Positions 20,335 to 29,142 of a DNA stretch of 64,000 nucleotides are shown here, one piece after another (the first letter of the stretch is position 1; each line of letters starts with the position of its first letter). Where the stretch lies: positions 50,051,724 through 50,115,723 of the forward strand of contig NC_087068.1 in assembly GCF_963678635.1 (NCBI RefSeq), read 5' to 3'. The position numbers and the translations under genes are program-made. A model generated the notes under the pieces. The model was not told the origin of the DNA. It saw only the letters and a program-made list of their open reading frames with translations, and did not search any database. This DNA comes from Symsagittifera roscoffensis. Its lineage: Eukaryota; Xenacoelomorpha; Acoela; Convolutidae.

Positions 20335-23073
20335 TCAAAAGCATGCCGCTACTCTAGGGTTCAGGTGTAGCCACTGGTTGGCTTCCGGCTTGGTTCTCAA
20401 AACCATCGCTTCCAAGTGAGCCCTCGTCTCTAGTGAATTTTTCCTTCTTGTGTCTTCACCTGCCACCTCCATTGCTCGGAACCATAAGTCGTTGGACATT
20501 GCCGCGATCACTCGATGGTCGTCGTCTATTCCCGGTTTCAGTTTGAGTTGTCGACTGAAATTGGACAGTTCCAACCCCAGCACCTCGTCCAACACTAACA
20601 TGTGTAGCGCATGGTCCTTGAATCCTCTCATCGCGTTTGATATATCTGACCATACTGCAGGCAGTTCAGCCTTAAGTGGCCTCAGGCTCTCCATCTCTAT
20701 CATGCGATTCGGGGCTGATATGATCACATCATATCTTCCTTCCGAAAGTAAGGCCACAATCGCATACACAAATTTCAGTCCATCCGGGAGATGTGCATAT
20801 CCCGGAGACAACGCGAATACTACTCTCAGTGTCGCTCTAGTGAATGATCCCTCCTTCGTCGCATCCACCACTTCACCCATCGACTCAAGGATATCTTTTA
20901 TCGCTGGCCATACAGCGTTCTCTGCTGTTGTAGGATCTCTGAGTCTGCTCAGAAAACCTCTACTGTGTAGATGGTCATTGATGCCAGCAAACACAATCGT
21001 GATTGGGTTCATGTCCGTCTGCCTTTGTACCCCTATAGCCAGAGATATCGATTGCAGTAGGTCCAAGTCGACCGCTGCCAACATTATGACGTCCGGCCAA
21101 AACAAAGACTTGGAGGTGTACACGAACTCTGAATTCGCTACTACCATAACCTTGGCCTTCCTCATCTCTGCTTTGTCATAGGCGGCGAAGATGGTCTCAT
21201 CTTTCTTTATCACTATCAATCCGCCATATCTTTGGGCATCACCATCTTGATTCACTAGTTTTGGGTATACTCTTTCCTTCACATGACCAGGGGGTGTCGT
21301 CAACTGCCTGAATATCTTCACGTGTTGTCCAATTGGCGCTCTCGTCGTGAGGAATCTTCCTGGTCTCTCTTCACGATTCCCCTCATCATGATTCAGCCTC
21401 ACATCTTGCAATGGTCTCGCATTCACTGGTCCCATCGTGTTGTTAGAGGGCAGTCCCTCCAAATCAGCAAATCTCAAGGCCGTCGTGGAGCTGAAATTTA
21501 TGCTAGCGGCTATCAACCAGTCTACGCCAGTTATCGAGTACAATCTGCTGACGGATAGCGTCGCTCCATTCAGCATCCTCCTAGCATCTTCGATGAAGCT
21601 TACTCTCTGGAGATCCAGCTTCATTAGCTCGTCTTTGTATATATGCCAGGGAGACGGTATGGGTCTTGACCACATCAACGAGCCTCTGCTCGGACGTCTC
21701 TCCTCTCGACTGGTACTTGTCGTCTCCGATCTAGTGTCCGATCTAGACGTGCTGGCTGTCTCTTCGATTGGGTTGACAGGTCCTATTCTTCTCCTAGGAT
21801 GGATGGTCCTCCTCATCAGCGCTTCTCCCAATCGATCCTGTACGTCTGTCCTTTGACCTGGTTCGCTGGAGCTTTGTTGCCTGTAGTTCGTGACGGCCGG
21901 GACCGTACCCAAGCGTGTTTCCAATCTAGGAGGCACAAAGGTAGTAATCACCGCGTCACTCACTGTTCCTTCTTCCTTCAGAACTCCTGTGTCAAAGAGT
22001 TCTGCTTCCAGCTCGTCCAACCGCTCTTGGAATACTCGATTCAACCAAGCTTGTCCTTCGATACTGTCGAAGTGAATGCCGTCCGTGGTCAGTCTGGCCT
22101 GATCCATAGCTCTCAACTCATGTTCGATGTCCATGAGGATCATTCTTCCGGCGTTCCGACTTGCGAGGTTCCTCAAGATGTTATTCCACCTGACGACTCC
22201 CTCGTTGTGCCTTCTTCCTGATGCTGTCAGGCTTCTCGTATTCATTGGCACAGTGCATACGGTCAGTACCGCGCAACTGAATTTCTGCCAGAGGTTCGTG
22301 AACAAACACACCATCATTGACTCCCATAGTGCTTCCTGCTCATCTGAACCCCTGGAGATGTCATTCGTCCCGACTAAGATCATCACATTGGGAATCCTCC
22401 CTGGATTCATCAGTTCCACCATCCGATATAATTGGGCTATCGTCGCGCCTCCAAAGGCCATCACCGTGGTGACCCACGAGGTCCTCAAATTCGACAGCAC
22501 TCTGACCAAGCTGTCTCCCAGTATCAGATGAGATGTCCCGAGTGGTGGTTGCTGCAGGTTTACAGCCGGACTCCAAGTAGCTCGGTTGAAGCAGGCCTTC
22601 GGATCTGTCTCCGGAACTCCCGTGAAATTATATTTCAATTGATTATTCTTTTGCACGTCTATTATGCGAGACACTTTCTTCGCTGGCATCTTCCGTACTC
22701 TCCTCTCTGGGGCCCTCGAACTCCCCATGAGTGGTGTCACGTCACTTATCCCCTGTCTGATCACGGTCTGGGAGAGTCGTACTCTGCCCGTGTCGTCAAT
22801 CGTTCCATAGGGTGCAGTCACCCCGGAACCTGGCGCATTCTTGTTAGCGACCAGTCGTCCAGCTGTCTCTATCAGCTTCCTCACTGTCTGTTCCACGACG
22901 GGGTCACCCAAGGTGTCACTAGGATCCGGGATTGTTACTCGATTTGTCTCTGCTGGGAGCCGTGTCTCCGTTGTTTGACTCATTTCTCGAGGCGTCAAAA
23001 GCTCCATCGGGGACTGCCCACGAGGAATATCCCTTGTAGGTATCACTTTCTCCACGGCCGTTGTCAACGCCAT
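20335..23073 (-). CDS. Polyprotein B: SGNH/GDSL hydrolase with a second SGNH-like domain
   Basis: This 912-aa segment has an ATG start. Residues 1-180 are a basic/disordered lead. Residues ~182-360 form an SGNH hydrolase: G186-D-S188-L (nucleophile block), G208/G209 (block II), G235-T-N237-D (block III) and D331-G-I-H334 (catalytic Asp-His). All four catalytic blocks are intact, so an esterase or lipase-type activity is plausible. Residues ~370-470 are a Ser/Arg linker. Residues ~600-830 look like a second Rossmann-like SGNH relative with VMVVANSEF, then IVFAGINDHLH (695-703) matching block III, but with no GDSL serine. CR1-type LINE ORF1 proteins carry an esterase domain, but I know of no typical gypsy element with one. 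The frame breaks at ~20340-20350 before the next segment, although coding similarity is continuous. Confidence 0.8.
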   Translation of the reverse strand: MALTTAVEKVIPTRDIPRGQSPMELLTPREMSQTTETRLPAETNRVTIPDPSDTLGDPVVEQTVRKLIETAGRLVANKNAPGSGVTAPYGTIDDTGRVRLSQTVIRQGISDVTPLMGSSRAPERRVRKMPAKKVSRIIDVQKNNQLKYNFTGVPETDPKACFNRATWSPAVNLQQPPLGTSHLILGDSLVRVLSNLRTSWVTTVMAFGGATIAQLYRMVELMNPGRIPNVMILVGTNDISRGSDEQEALWESMMVCLFTNLWQKFSCAVLTVCTVPMNTRSLTASGRRHNEGVVRWNNILRNLASRNAGRMILMDIEHELRAMDQARLTTDGIHFDSIEGQAWLNRVFQERLDELEAELFDTGVLKEEGTVSDAVITTFVPPRLETRLGTVPAVTNYRQQSSSEPGQRTDVQDRLGEALMRRTIHPRRRIGPVNPIEETASTSRSDTRSETTSTSREERRPSRGSLMWSRPIPSPWHIYKDELMKLDLQRVSFIEDARRMLNGATLSVSRLYSITGVDWLIAASINFSSTTALRFADLEGLPSNNTMGPVNARPLQDVRLNHDEGNREERPGRFLTTRAPIGQHVKIFRQLTTPPGHVKERVYPKLVNQDGDAQRYGGLIVIKKDETIFAAYDKAEMRKAKVMVVANSEFVYTSKSLFWPDVIMLAAVDLDLLQSISLAIGVQRQTDMNPITIVFAGINDHLHSRGFLSRLRDPTTAENAVWPAIKDILESMGEVVDATKEGSFTRATLRVVFALSPGYAHLPDGLKFVYAIVALLSEGRYDVIISAPNRMIEMESLRPLKAELPAVWSDISNAMRGFKDHALHMLVLDEVLGLELSNFSRQLKLKPGIDDDHRVIAAMSNDLWFRAMEVAGEDTRRKNSLETRAHLEAMVLRTKPEANQWLHLNPRVAACF

Positions 23074-23082
23074 CTGCTCCGA

Positions 23083-23742
23083 TCACTCTTTGTAGTCCTG
23101 CCTCAAGCGCTCAATCTCTTGACCTTGCTTTTTGTTGCAATCTTCAAACAACTTTCTCCACATGTCCCGATCTTCCTCCATCTGGAGCATGCTTCTGGTC
23201 ATCTCGTCCAGCTCCTTCTTCGTACTTTTCAGTTCATCGTTCATCTCATCCAGATCTTGCATGGTTTGGTTCGTCTGAACTTTTTGTCCTACTTTCGCCC
23301 CTTTTGGTGGCACAGCTGCTCTCAGGGGTGAACCAGACGAGGTCGCCTCGCTGTTCATCTCCCGATGCATTTTCGTCAGCCCAGGTTTGGGCTTGGAGGG
23401 CATAGGCATCTCACCTGGTTGGTAAGTCCTAGAACTTCCTAATCCAGGCTCATTCGCCAAGTCACTCCCTGAGAGAGCCCCGTTTCTCCACCTCATCACT
23501 CTCATGTTCGGGCGGTCTAGTACTTCTCTTTCCCCATATGCTGCCATCAACAGGACTTCCGTGGGGCGGTCCCCACGGTTGTCGTGCCCCAAGATTTTGA
23601 TCAGGGCGGTCAGCAACATGACTACCTCTGGGTCCTCCAGAGCGAAGTCTCGATCGATCAGCCGACGATAGATCGCATCTATCATCGGTCCTACATATGC
23701 CTCTGCCAGGTCCATCAATTCATCCAAGTTGAAGTTATCCAT
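23083..23742 (-). CDS. Polyprotein B, N-terminal segment: coiled-coil protein
   Basis: This 219-aa segment has an ATG start at 23742. Residues ~1-120 are helical, including 'PEVVMLLTALIKILGHDN'. Residues 120-165 are a Lys/Pro/Ser linker, and 165-219 is a strongly charged heptad-like coiled coil ending at TGA (23083-23085). The SGNH ORF starts in the same frame 10 bases later. The same-frame arrangement allows either stop readthrough, reinitiation, or a nonsense mutation in one long ORF. Coiled-coil oligomerisation in first position is what a Gag-like or nucleocapsid function would need, but I see no Gag homology. A related coiled coil survives in the relic at about 10960-11062 and 12975-13073. 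Confidence 0.7.
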   Translation of the reverse strand: MDNFNLDELMDLAEAYVGPMIDAIYRRLIDRDFALEDPEVVMLLTALIKILGHDNRGDRPTEVLLMAAYGEREVLDRPNMRVMRWRNGALSGSDLANEPGLGSSRTYQPGEMPMPSKPKPGLTKMHREMNSEATSSGSPLRAAVPPKGAKVGQKVQTNQTMQDLDEMNDELKSTKKELDEMTRSMLQMEEDRDMWRKLFEDCNKKQGQEIERLRQDYKE

Positions 23743-24047
23743 TCTATTCTTTCAAGTTTGATTCGGTTTTGATTCCAAGATTCTGACTCAAGTGAGTAAT
23801 TAAATGATCAATCAGGATCTAGAAAAGAAGTCACAAATATCACACTTGTCAGTTTCACCTTAACATATATCGTTAAAATTTGCTTAAAAACAGTTCAGAT
23901 AAAAAGATATTTATCCTAAAATTTATTAAAATCAATTGGTCTCTAAAATTTTGGAATTCGACCTAAGATTGGACAGTCCAAACTTTGGATCTATTCCTAA
24001 GATCGTCATTTAGTTGTTCATGGTCACTAACCCCTACTTACCCATGA
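23743..24047 (-). other. Untranslated spacer before polyprotein B
   Basis: About 300 bases lie between the second 83-bp repeat and the ATG at 23742. They are AT-rich and I see no ORF. If transcription or splicing uses the repeat, this would be the leader of the polyprotein B mRNA. Confidence 0.4.
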
Positions 24048-24130
24048 TCTTAATAACCTAACACATAACATAACATAACATAACACATATTACATACAAC
24101 TTAGTCTTTGGCCTAACACTCTCTCGCACA
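24048..24130 (-). repeat. 83-bp internal direct repeat, copy 2 (between the polyproteins)
   Basis: This copy is identical over 83 bp to 31330-31412. It begins four bases after the end of polyprotein A and precedes the ATG of polyprotein B by ~305 bases. Its place between two cistrons fits a signal for making a second mRNA or internal initiation. Partial similarity extends past it (gcctatact on both sides), so the duplicated unit was once longer. In the relic element the equivalent place, just after the macrodomain, carries a related but diverged ataacgtaatacattg-type stretch (11555-11625 and 34017-34085). Confidence 0.85.
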
Positions 24131-24134
24131 TCAC

Positions 24135-25277
24135 TCAGCCTATACTTAAGTAATATTTCTTATGTAGATATACTTGTATGTTCGTATCAGAGAATATCAC
24201 GTTTACAAGCGCGTACAATTCCCGAGGATGCAGTCTTCCTCTGTTTGGATCGTACACTGGAAGCGAGAGCTCCTTCACGTCCATTTCCACAAGGAAGTCC
24301 CTCAGCCTCGTCAAGGACAAGACTAGGTTCTCTGGGTCCACGTGCTGCTTTTCCGTCGCCCTCGTTACCAAGAAGCATAAGTATTTTCCCGGTGTCTGCG
24401 ACGCCGCCGGAGGTAAGACTGCTACGCCCCCTATCCCTGGTCTTTGCTTCCAAAGGAATTCCACGTTTTTGTATTCTCTCTTAAAATCTTCCGCTAGCGC
24501 TGTCCTAAAACTCATGTCTGCTGTGATTGCTATCGCACATGTTCTGTTTGTGAGTATGAAATCACTGTCTGTTAGTATTATGTTACTTGAATATTCATTT
24601 GGTAAGTTAAAATATGACTCAACTACCCTGCCTATGTCAGGTTTCTTAGGTTCTTCGCCTGTCTCTGCTTCTAATTCTCCTGTTTCTCTTGCTATTCTTA
24701 ACTTTTTTATTATCAAATTTTCAGTGTGGGTAAGTCCTAACCCCACTCCCCGGACAAAAATATCCATCGACGTCCCCGTCGATCGCATACCGGGTATCAA
24801 GTCGAGGTTAGAAGCCGGAATGAGTAGTCGTCCTTCCTGGGCAGCCCAGGAAGGATCGTCTCGTTCGGTCTTGATGTATTTCATGCTTTCACGATCTACG
24901 TCTTGAATCGTGACACTGGTCTCCTCGGGATCCGAGGTCGTTTCATTCAGCCACTCTAAGACACGCAGGTTCGTCAAGTCTTGTTCGTATGACTGCTGTT
25001 GCTCGTTGTCGAATTCTACCTGGGGTTTCGACCAGTCGTCAACCCACTCATCGTCGTGATCATCGACTATGTCAATGTCTTGTGACACAGTTATTTCCTC
25101 TAGACCCACTACTTCCTCCACTATCTTCTTCAGATCTATCCTATCCACTACAAAGTCGTCACCGTAAGGATTGTATTTTTTTCTTGGTCTCGTTCCTCCT
25201 TCTGACGAGTCTGTATCGTGAACGGAAGATCCGGTTCCAAGTTCTTGGGAACCTCTATCTGTTCGGGATCCTGCCAA
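24135..25277 (-). CDS. Polyprotein A C-terminal domain: TARG1/OARD1-like macrodomain
   Basis: The open segment is 380 codons and begins at TTG inside the integrase tail, so it reads as the end of Pol and not a separate gene. Residues 1-225 are acidic linker. Residues ~240-375 fit the TARG1-type macrodomain fold order: ILTDSDFIL (strand 1), AIAITADMSFRTALAEDF (the ADP-ribose phosphate loop region), a KNVEFLWKQRPGIGGVAVL segment, KYLCFLVTR, a helix with LTRLRDFLVEMDV, KELSLPVYDPNRGRL, and VNVIFSDTNIQVYL at the end. The known family de-ADP-ribosylates proteins. Here the glycine-rich loop of active members (GCGLD) is replaced by Y-D-P-N-R-G, so activity or ligand may differ. The same replacement occurs in the relics (11688-12146 and 34155-34469). 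A role against host ADP-ribosylation is inference. Confidence 0.7.
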   Translation of the reverse strand: MAGSRTDRGSQELGTGSSVHDTDSSEGGTRPRKKYNPYGDDFVVDRIDLKKIVEEVVGLEEITVSQDIDIVDDHDDEWVDDWSKPQVEFDNEQQQSYEQDLTNLRVLEWLNETTSDPEETSVTIQDVDRESMKYIKTERDDPSWAAQEGRLLIPASNLDLIPGMRSTGTSMDIFVRGVGLGLTHTENLIIKKLRIARETGELEAETGEEPKKPDIGRVVESYFNLPNEYSSNIILTDSDFILTNRTCAIAITADMSFRTALAEDFKREYKNVEFLWKQRPGIGGVAVLPPAASQTPGKYLCFLVTRATEKQHVDPENLVLSLTRLRDFLVEMDVKELSLPVYDPNRGRLHPRELYALVNVIFSDTNIQVYLHKKYYLSIG

Positions 25278-25642
25278 TCTTCCTCTGCGTAGGGTAATGT
25301 TTCATCGTCCGCTTCGATCTGCTCGTTTGGATCCAGGTCCAGCGGTGTATTCGTACCTTCCTCTACGACTTCGTTTCCATCGTTCTTCTCCCTGGTGCCC
25401 TTTTCATTGACCTCACAAGCAGGATTCATCATTAGATAATCCCCTTCTTCCATGTCTGCAGGTATACACCAGTCTTCTGTCGATGGATTGTGTGGCTTGA
25501 TGTTCTCGTTGTGGGCGGCTCGGCCAGTACTCAGTCTATAAAAGCGTCCCTCCTGGTGCACCTCTGTAATCATGAATTGTCCCCTGCACTTTTTAGGAGC
25601 TTTTTTGTCCCTTTCGGTGTCATAACGTTCTGAAATACCCAT
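25148..25642 (-). pseudogene. GPY/F-like module and acidic linker between integrase and macrodomain
   Basis: After the shift at 25590-25594, residues ~20-55 match the GPY/F-type integrase end: R-G-Q-F-M-I-T-E-V, then F-Y-R-L-S-T-G-R and H-N-E-N-I-K-P-H. The usual G-P-F is G-Q-F here. From residue ~60 it becomes a Glu/Asp-rich linker. It changes frame again at 25193-25201, where the following frame continues with basic residues (T-R-P-R-K-K). Integrase and the downstream macrodomain were therefore probably one chain. No independent promoter or start is evident. Confidence 0.75.
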
Positions 25643-26046
25643 ACGTAGTCTCCCACCGAGTAAGCCTTTGCACCAACTGCTTTCTTGTCGAATCTTTTCC
25701 TCTGCCTTGCCTGTGCCTGCTGAGTATTTCGTCTACACAAATCGTTCAACTCCTGTTGGCGTCTGATCACATCCCTCACGTAGACCTGTGGGGACGTTTT
25801 CTTTCCCTCATACTCTGGATAGAAAAAAGTTAAGGGTAAAGACTTCTCGTATCCAGTTAGCATCATGTGTGGACTAACCCCAGTGGTGGAATGTTATGTG
25901 CCATTGTAAGCTCCCATTACCTGCGGAAGATATCTGTCCCAATCGGTCATGTACCTGGAACAATATACCCTCAGCATCGACACTAACGTCCTATTCTGTC
26001 TTTCCACTAAGCCGTTCGTCTGAGGGTGGTATGTCGTGGTGTGAGC
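25570..26046 (-). pseudogene. Integrase C-terminal half (polyprotein A)
   Basis: This is the same frame as the RT-RNase H-integrase segment, after the TAA at 26047. It reads H-T-T-T-Y-H-P-Q-T-N-G-L-V-E-R-Q-N, which carries the third catalytic residue (Glu) of the DDE integrase, then Y-N-G-T, an in-frame TAA (25894-25896), and a region rich in Arg/Lys followed by V-G-D-Y-V-W-V-F typical before the GPY/F module. It loses frame at an A5 run (25590-25594 on the minus strand). All three DDE residues are therefore still encoded, but on an interrupted frame. Confidence 0.85.
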
Positions 26047-28884
26047 TTAAGCGACCTGTGAGCGTCTCATTAGCTCTTTCGCAAGCTCCCCTACGAAAGC
26101 TGTTCCATTATCCGATTGAAACGTCATCGGACAACCATGTCTTGCTATCGACGTATTGATCAGGTGGTCGCATGTCTCTTCCGCCGAGGCAGTTATGCAG
26201 GGCACGGCCTCTGCATACTTCGTAAAATGATTTATCATGACCAGCACCTGATTATAACCATTGTCTGTCATGCATATCTTTTGATGATCTATTTGCACCA
26301 CCTCGTTGAATTCAGACGACTCGATCGATTGTAAAGGAAATCGCAACTTCCTTGGATCCTTGACCTGTTGGCATGACAGACATGCTGTTACCCATTTCTC
26401 GCATGCCTTTTTCATCCCAGGCCACTCAAAGCGCTTCAGGATCCTCTGATATACTTTGTCGATCCCCTGATGGCCCATCTGATCATGTGACCTGAATAAT
26501 AGTTCTGTCTGATAGAGTTGCGGTAACACTATCGCGTTATACTTGTATAGGACTCTGTCTTCCTCCCTTCTTTTGCAAGCCACAATCCCGTCCTTGTTCA
26601 TATATAACCTCCCTTCCTTCTGCATGAAGTATTGTCTCAGGATGCGATAACTATCTTCCTCGAGGTCCCCTTTATCCGGCGAACCATTCTCGATCCACCT
26701 TTTCAGGTTGCTTGTCATGCGATCATTTCTCTGCGCCCTTAGAAGATCCGAGAGTCGGTATCTTGCCTTTAAGTACGTCTTCATGACCCTCATCTGACTA
26801 TTCAGCTCGTTAGGCTGGTGTGTGTCTTCTTCCATCTTAACGCACCAAATCTTCGCCAACGGCTGTTTTTCTTGTTTAAACGGCTGAAGATCAGTCCTGA
26901 CTACCTCTTTCTGTGGCAGCAGGCTTATCGAGCGTTTCGATACCGCTATTGTCTCCAAGTCATCCGCTGCGTTGTCAAATACTCTTTCGCTTGGTATAAG
27001 GTAGCGATCGCTGTCAGGATCCTGGTACACCTCTCTGTCCAGGTCCCTTGCCAGAGTTTCCACTAGTAGCGCGTGTATCGCTAGTTCTGACAGTTCTGAT
27101 CCCGAGCTCGAGTTCCTGTCTGAATAGGTGTCCATTCCTGAGTTTCGGGAATCATCATCCGTCGAAGAGGTTGTGCTGGAGACTGCACGCTCCTCCAGAT
27201 CATATCTGTGCCTTCTTCGCATCCATCTGAACTCCCCGGACAAAACCTTGTTCTCTTGGTCCTGTTTCTCATCAGGAATTTTCTCGTCTATCTCAGACTC
27301 CCCGGACAAATTTTCTTGTCCCGGGTGTTGATCTTGTGATCGCTTCTTTTCATCATTCGTCTCCCCGGACAAATAATCTTGCAGCAGATTTTGTTCTACC
27401 TTTTTACCTTCCTTATCCTGGTCCACAAAGGTGACGGTTTTCTTTCGCTTGCTGCTCCCCTGTTCTCTCTGTCCATAGGAAGTACTGGTTAAAATCTCTT
27501 GGGGTATTGAGGATACTAGTTGCTGAACTATTGTATTACAATCCCTCTCGTTCTCTTCGTGCTGTCGTCTGGACGGCATGATCTTCACCTTCTCACTAAC
27601 TGTTAGCGATGCCACTGCTGCTGTCCACTCGGGGTCATCTCTGGTCCATTCTCTTTCTAACAATCCACCCAGCATCCGCATCACTTGCGGTGTGACTTGC
27701 ACCGTTTTATTCAATAATGAGAGGCTGTTTATGTTCATGCGAGAGAGTTCTTGCTGGACCAGGTTCGAGCGCAGCAACAGATCCAAGGGGACTGGGTCCT
27801 CCTTGGATAGGATCTTTATCTCGGCTGCTTTCTCCACAGGTAACTCAGGGTGCCCTGGAATTGGATGTCCAGACTTATCCAACCATATCGTTAAGGGAAG
27901 CGCTTCATAAGTTTCTTTGTCCAGAAACGAGAATCCCTCCTTTATTTCCGCCTGATTGGCCTGCTTCTGCTCAAATCTTTCATAAAATTCAGTTTTCTTG
28001 CTGAGGCTGTCAGCATTCTGGTGTTTATCACGCATCCTATGTTCGATTATCATATGGTAGCCATCCAATCTGACTAACCATCTACCAATATAACTCTGAT
28101 CCATCGAGTAGGTTTTCAACCAGGATAACGCTCTGTTGTCCACGCGTAACTTGAAGGGAGCGCTCCCCAAGTATGCACGGTACTTTTCCACGAAGGTGAC
28201 TACTGCAAACATTTCTGCTTTTGGTGCGCCATATTTCATCTCTGTGTCACTCAAGACCTTGCTGCCGTATGCAATGGGACGGAGAACTGTTCTTCCGTTC
28301 CATTCTTGCTCTTGATGCAAGATTCCTGAGATGGCTACCACCGATGCGTCTGTGTCGAGAGCATACATGCCCTTTTCTGTAGGCATGCCCAGCACTGGCG
28401 CTTCGCACAGTTCCCGCTTTATGTTCTCGAAAGCAACCTGTGCCTCATCGTTCCATTCGAACTTTTTCCCCTTTTTGCGCATCAGCTTCTGCATCGGATA
28501 CACCTTGTCCGCATATCCTTTTATGAATTCTCGGTAGTAATTGGCAAACCCTAGGAAGCTCAGGAGCTGTGTGTCCGTTCTGGGGGCCTTCCATGTCAAC
28601 ACTGCTTCCACTGCTTCCGGGTCCGGCCTCACCATTCTTCCCAGGTGCTTAATCGAATCCCTAAGGATTTCACATTTCGATGGTTTGCACTTCAATCCTG
28701 CTTTTTTCATGCATCCAAAGACCTCATCCAGCCTATCAATGTGGTCTTCCAGGGTCGGTGTCGCTATGACTACGTCATCCACGTAACACATCACGAGATT
28801 CCCGTACTTCTTGGTCACTCTCGTCAAAGCCTGAGCCATCAGTCTTTGAAAAGTGGCCGTTGCATTGCACAAGCCGAAGGGCAT
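26047..28884 (-). pseudogene. RT catalytic core, RNase H and integrase N-terminal half (polyprotein A)
   Basis: The segment is 945 codons in the same frame as the preceding RT segment. It opens with M-P-F-G-L-C-N-A-T and has the YVDD box (residues ~34-37). RNase H follows at ~150-290, with catalytic acidic residues in LDTDAS, KAEMFAVV, RVDNRAL and KHQNADSLS. A long charged, poorly conserved linker fills ~300-720, including three L-S-G-E repeats. The integrase zinc finger has the H-x4-H ... C-x2-C pattern, and catalytic core residues lie in VQIDHQK and SDNGTAF. It stops at TAA (26047-26049), and the integrase clearly continues in frame beyond it. The linker is unusually long for gypsy Pol. Confidence 0.9.
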
Positions 28885-28890
28885 CCTCTT

Positions 28891-29142
28891 CTACTGGTAC
28901 AATCCCAATTCGCACGCGAATCCGGTTTTCTCTCTGTCCTTCTTCCGCAGAGGGACCTGCCAGAAGGCAGAACCTAAGTCCAATGTGGTGAAGAACTTGG
29001 CATCACCAAGCTTAGATAGGCTCTCGTCTATTCGCGGTATCGGGTACGCATCTTTTATCGTTACCGCGTTGAAGTAACGAAAGTCGCAACAAAATCTAAG
29101 CTGCCCCCTTTCTTTTTCGCCATTACTACCCCGCAAGCCCAT
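28891..29142 (-). pseudogene. Reverse transcriptase palm segment (polyprotein A)
   Basis: The segment contains RFCCDFRYFNAVT, the D-A-Y-P-I-P-R-I-D motif, and F-F-T-T-L-D-L-G-S-A-F-W-Q-V, which carries the first catalytic aspartate of RT. It ends at an in-frame TAG (28891-28893) at the position where gypsy RTs normally have Trp before K-R-M-P-F-G-L, so a single G-to-A change could have made the stop. The downstream RT continues in the same frame. This nonsense codon inside the RT catalytic domain should abolish Pol from this copy. Confidence 0.85.

Noticed and set aside
20450-21181. 243-codon plus-strand ORF
   Set aside because: Antisense shadow of the SGNH segment; the other plus-strand ORFs over 14811-31314 (e.g. 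22432-23331, 24178-24906, 30137-30736) are likewise shadows with no domain similarity.
24135-25277. Macrodomain as an independent gene after integrase
   Set aside because: The open segment begins at a TTG inside the integrase tail, and the preceding frame is continuous with it but for one base, so a fused polyprotein fits better.
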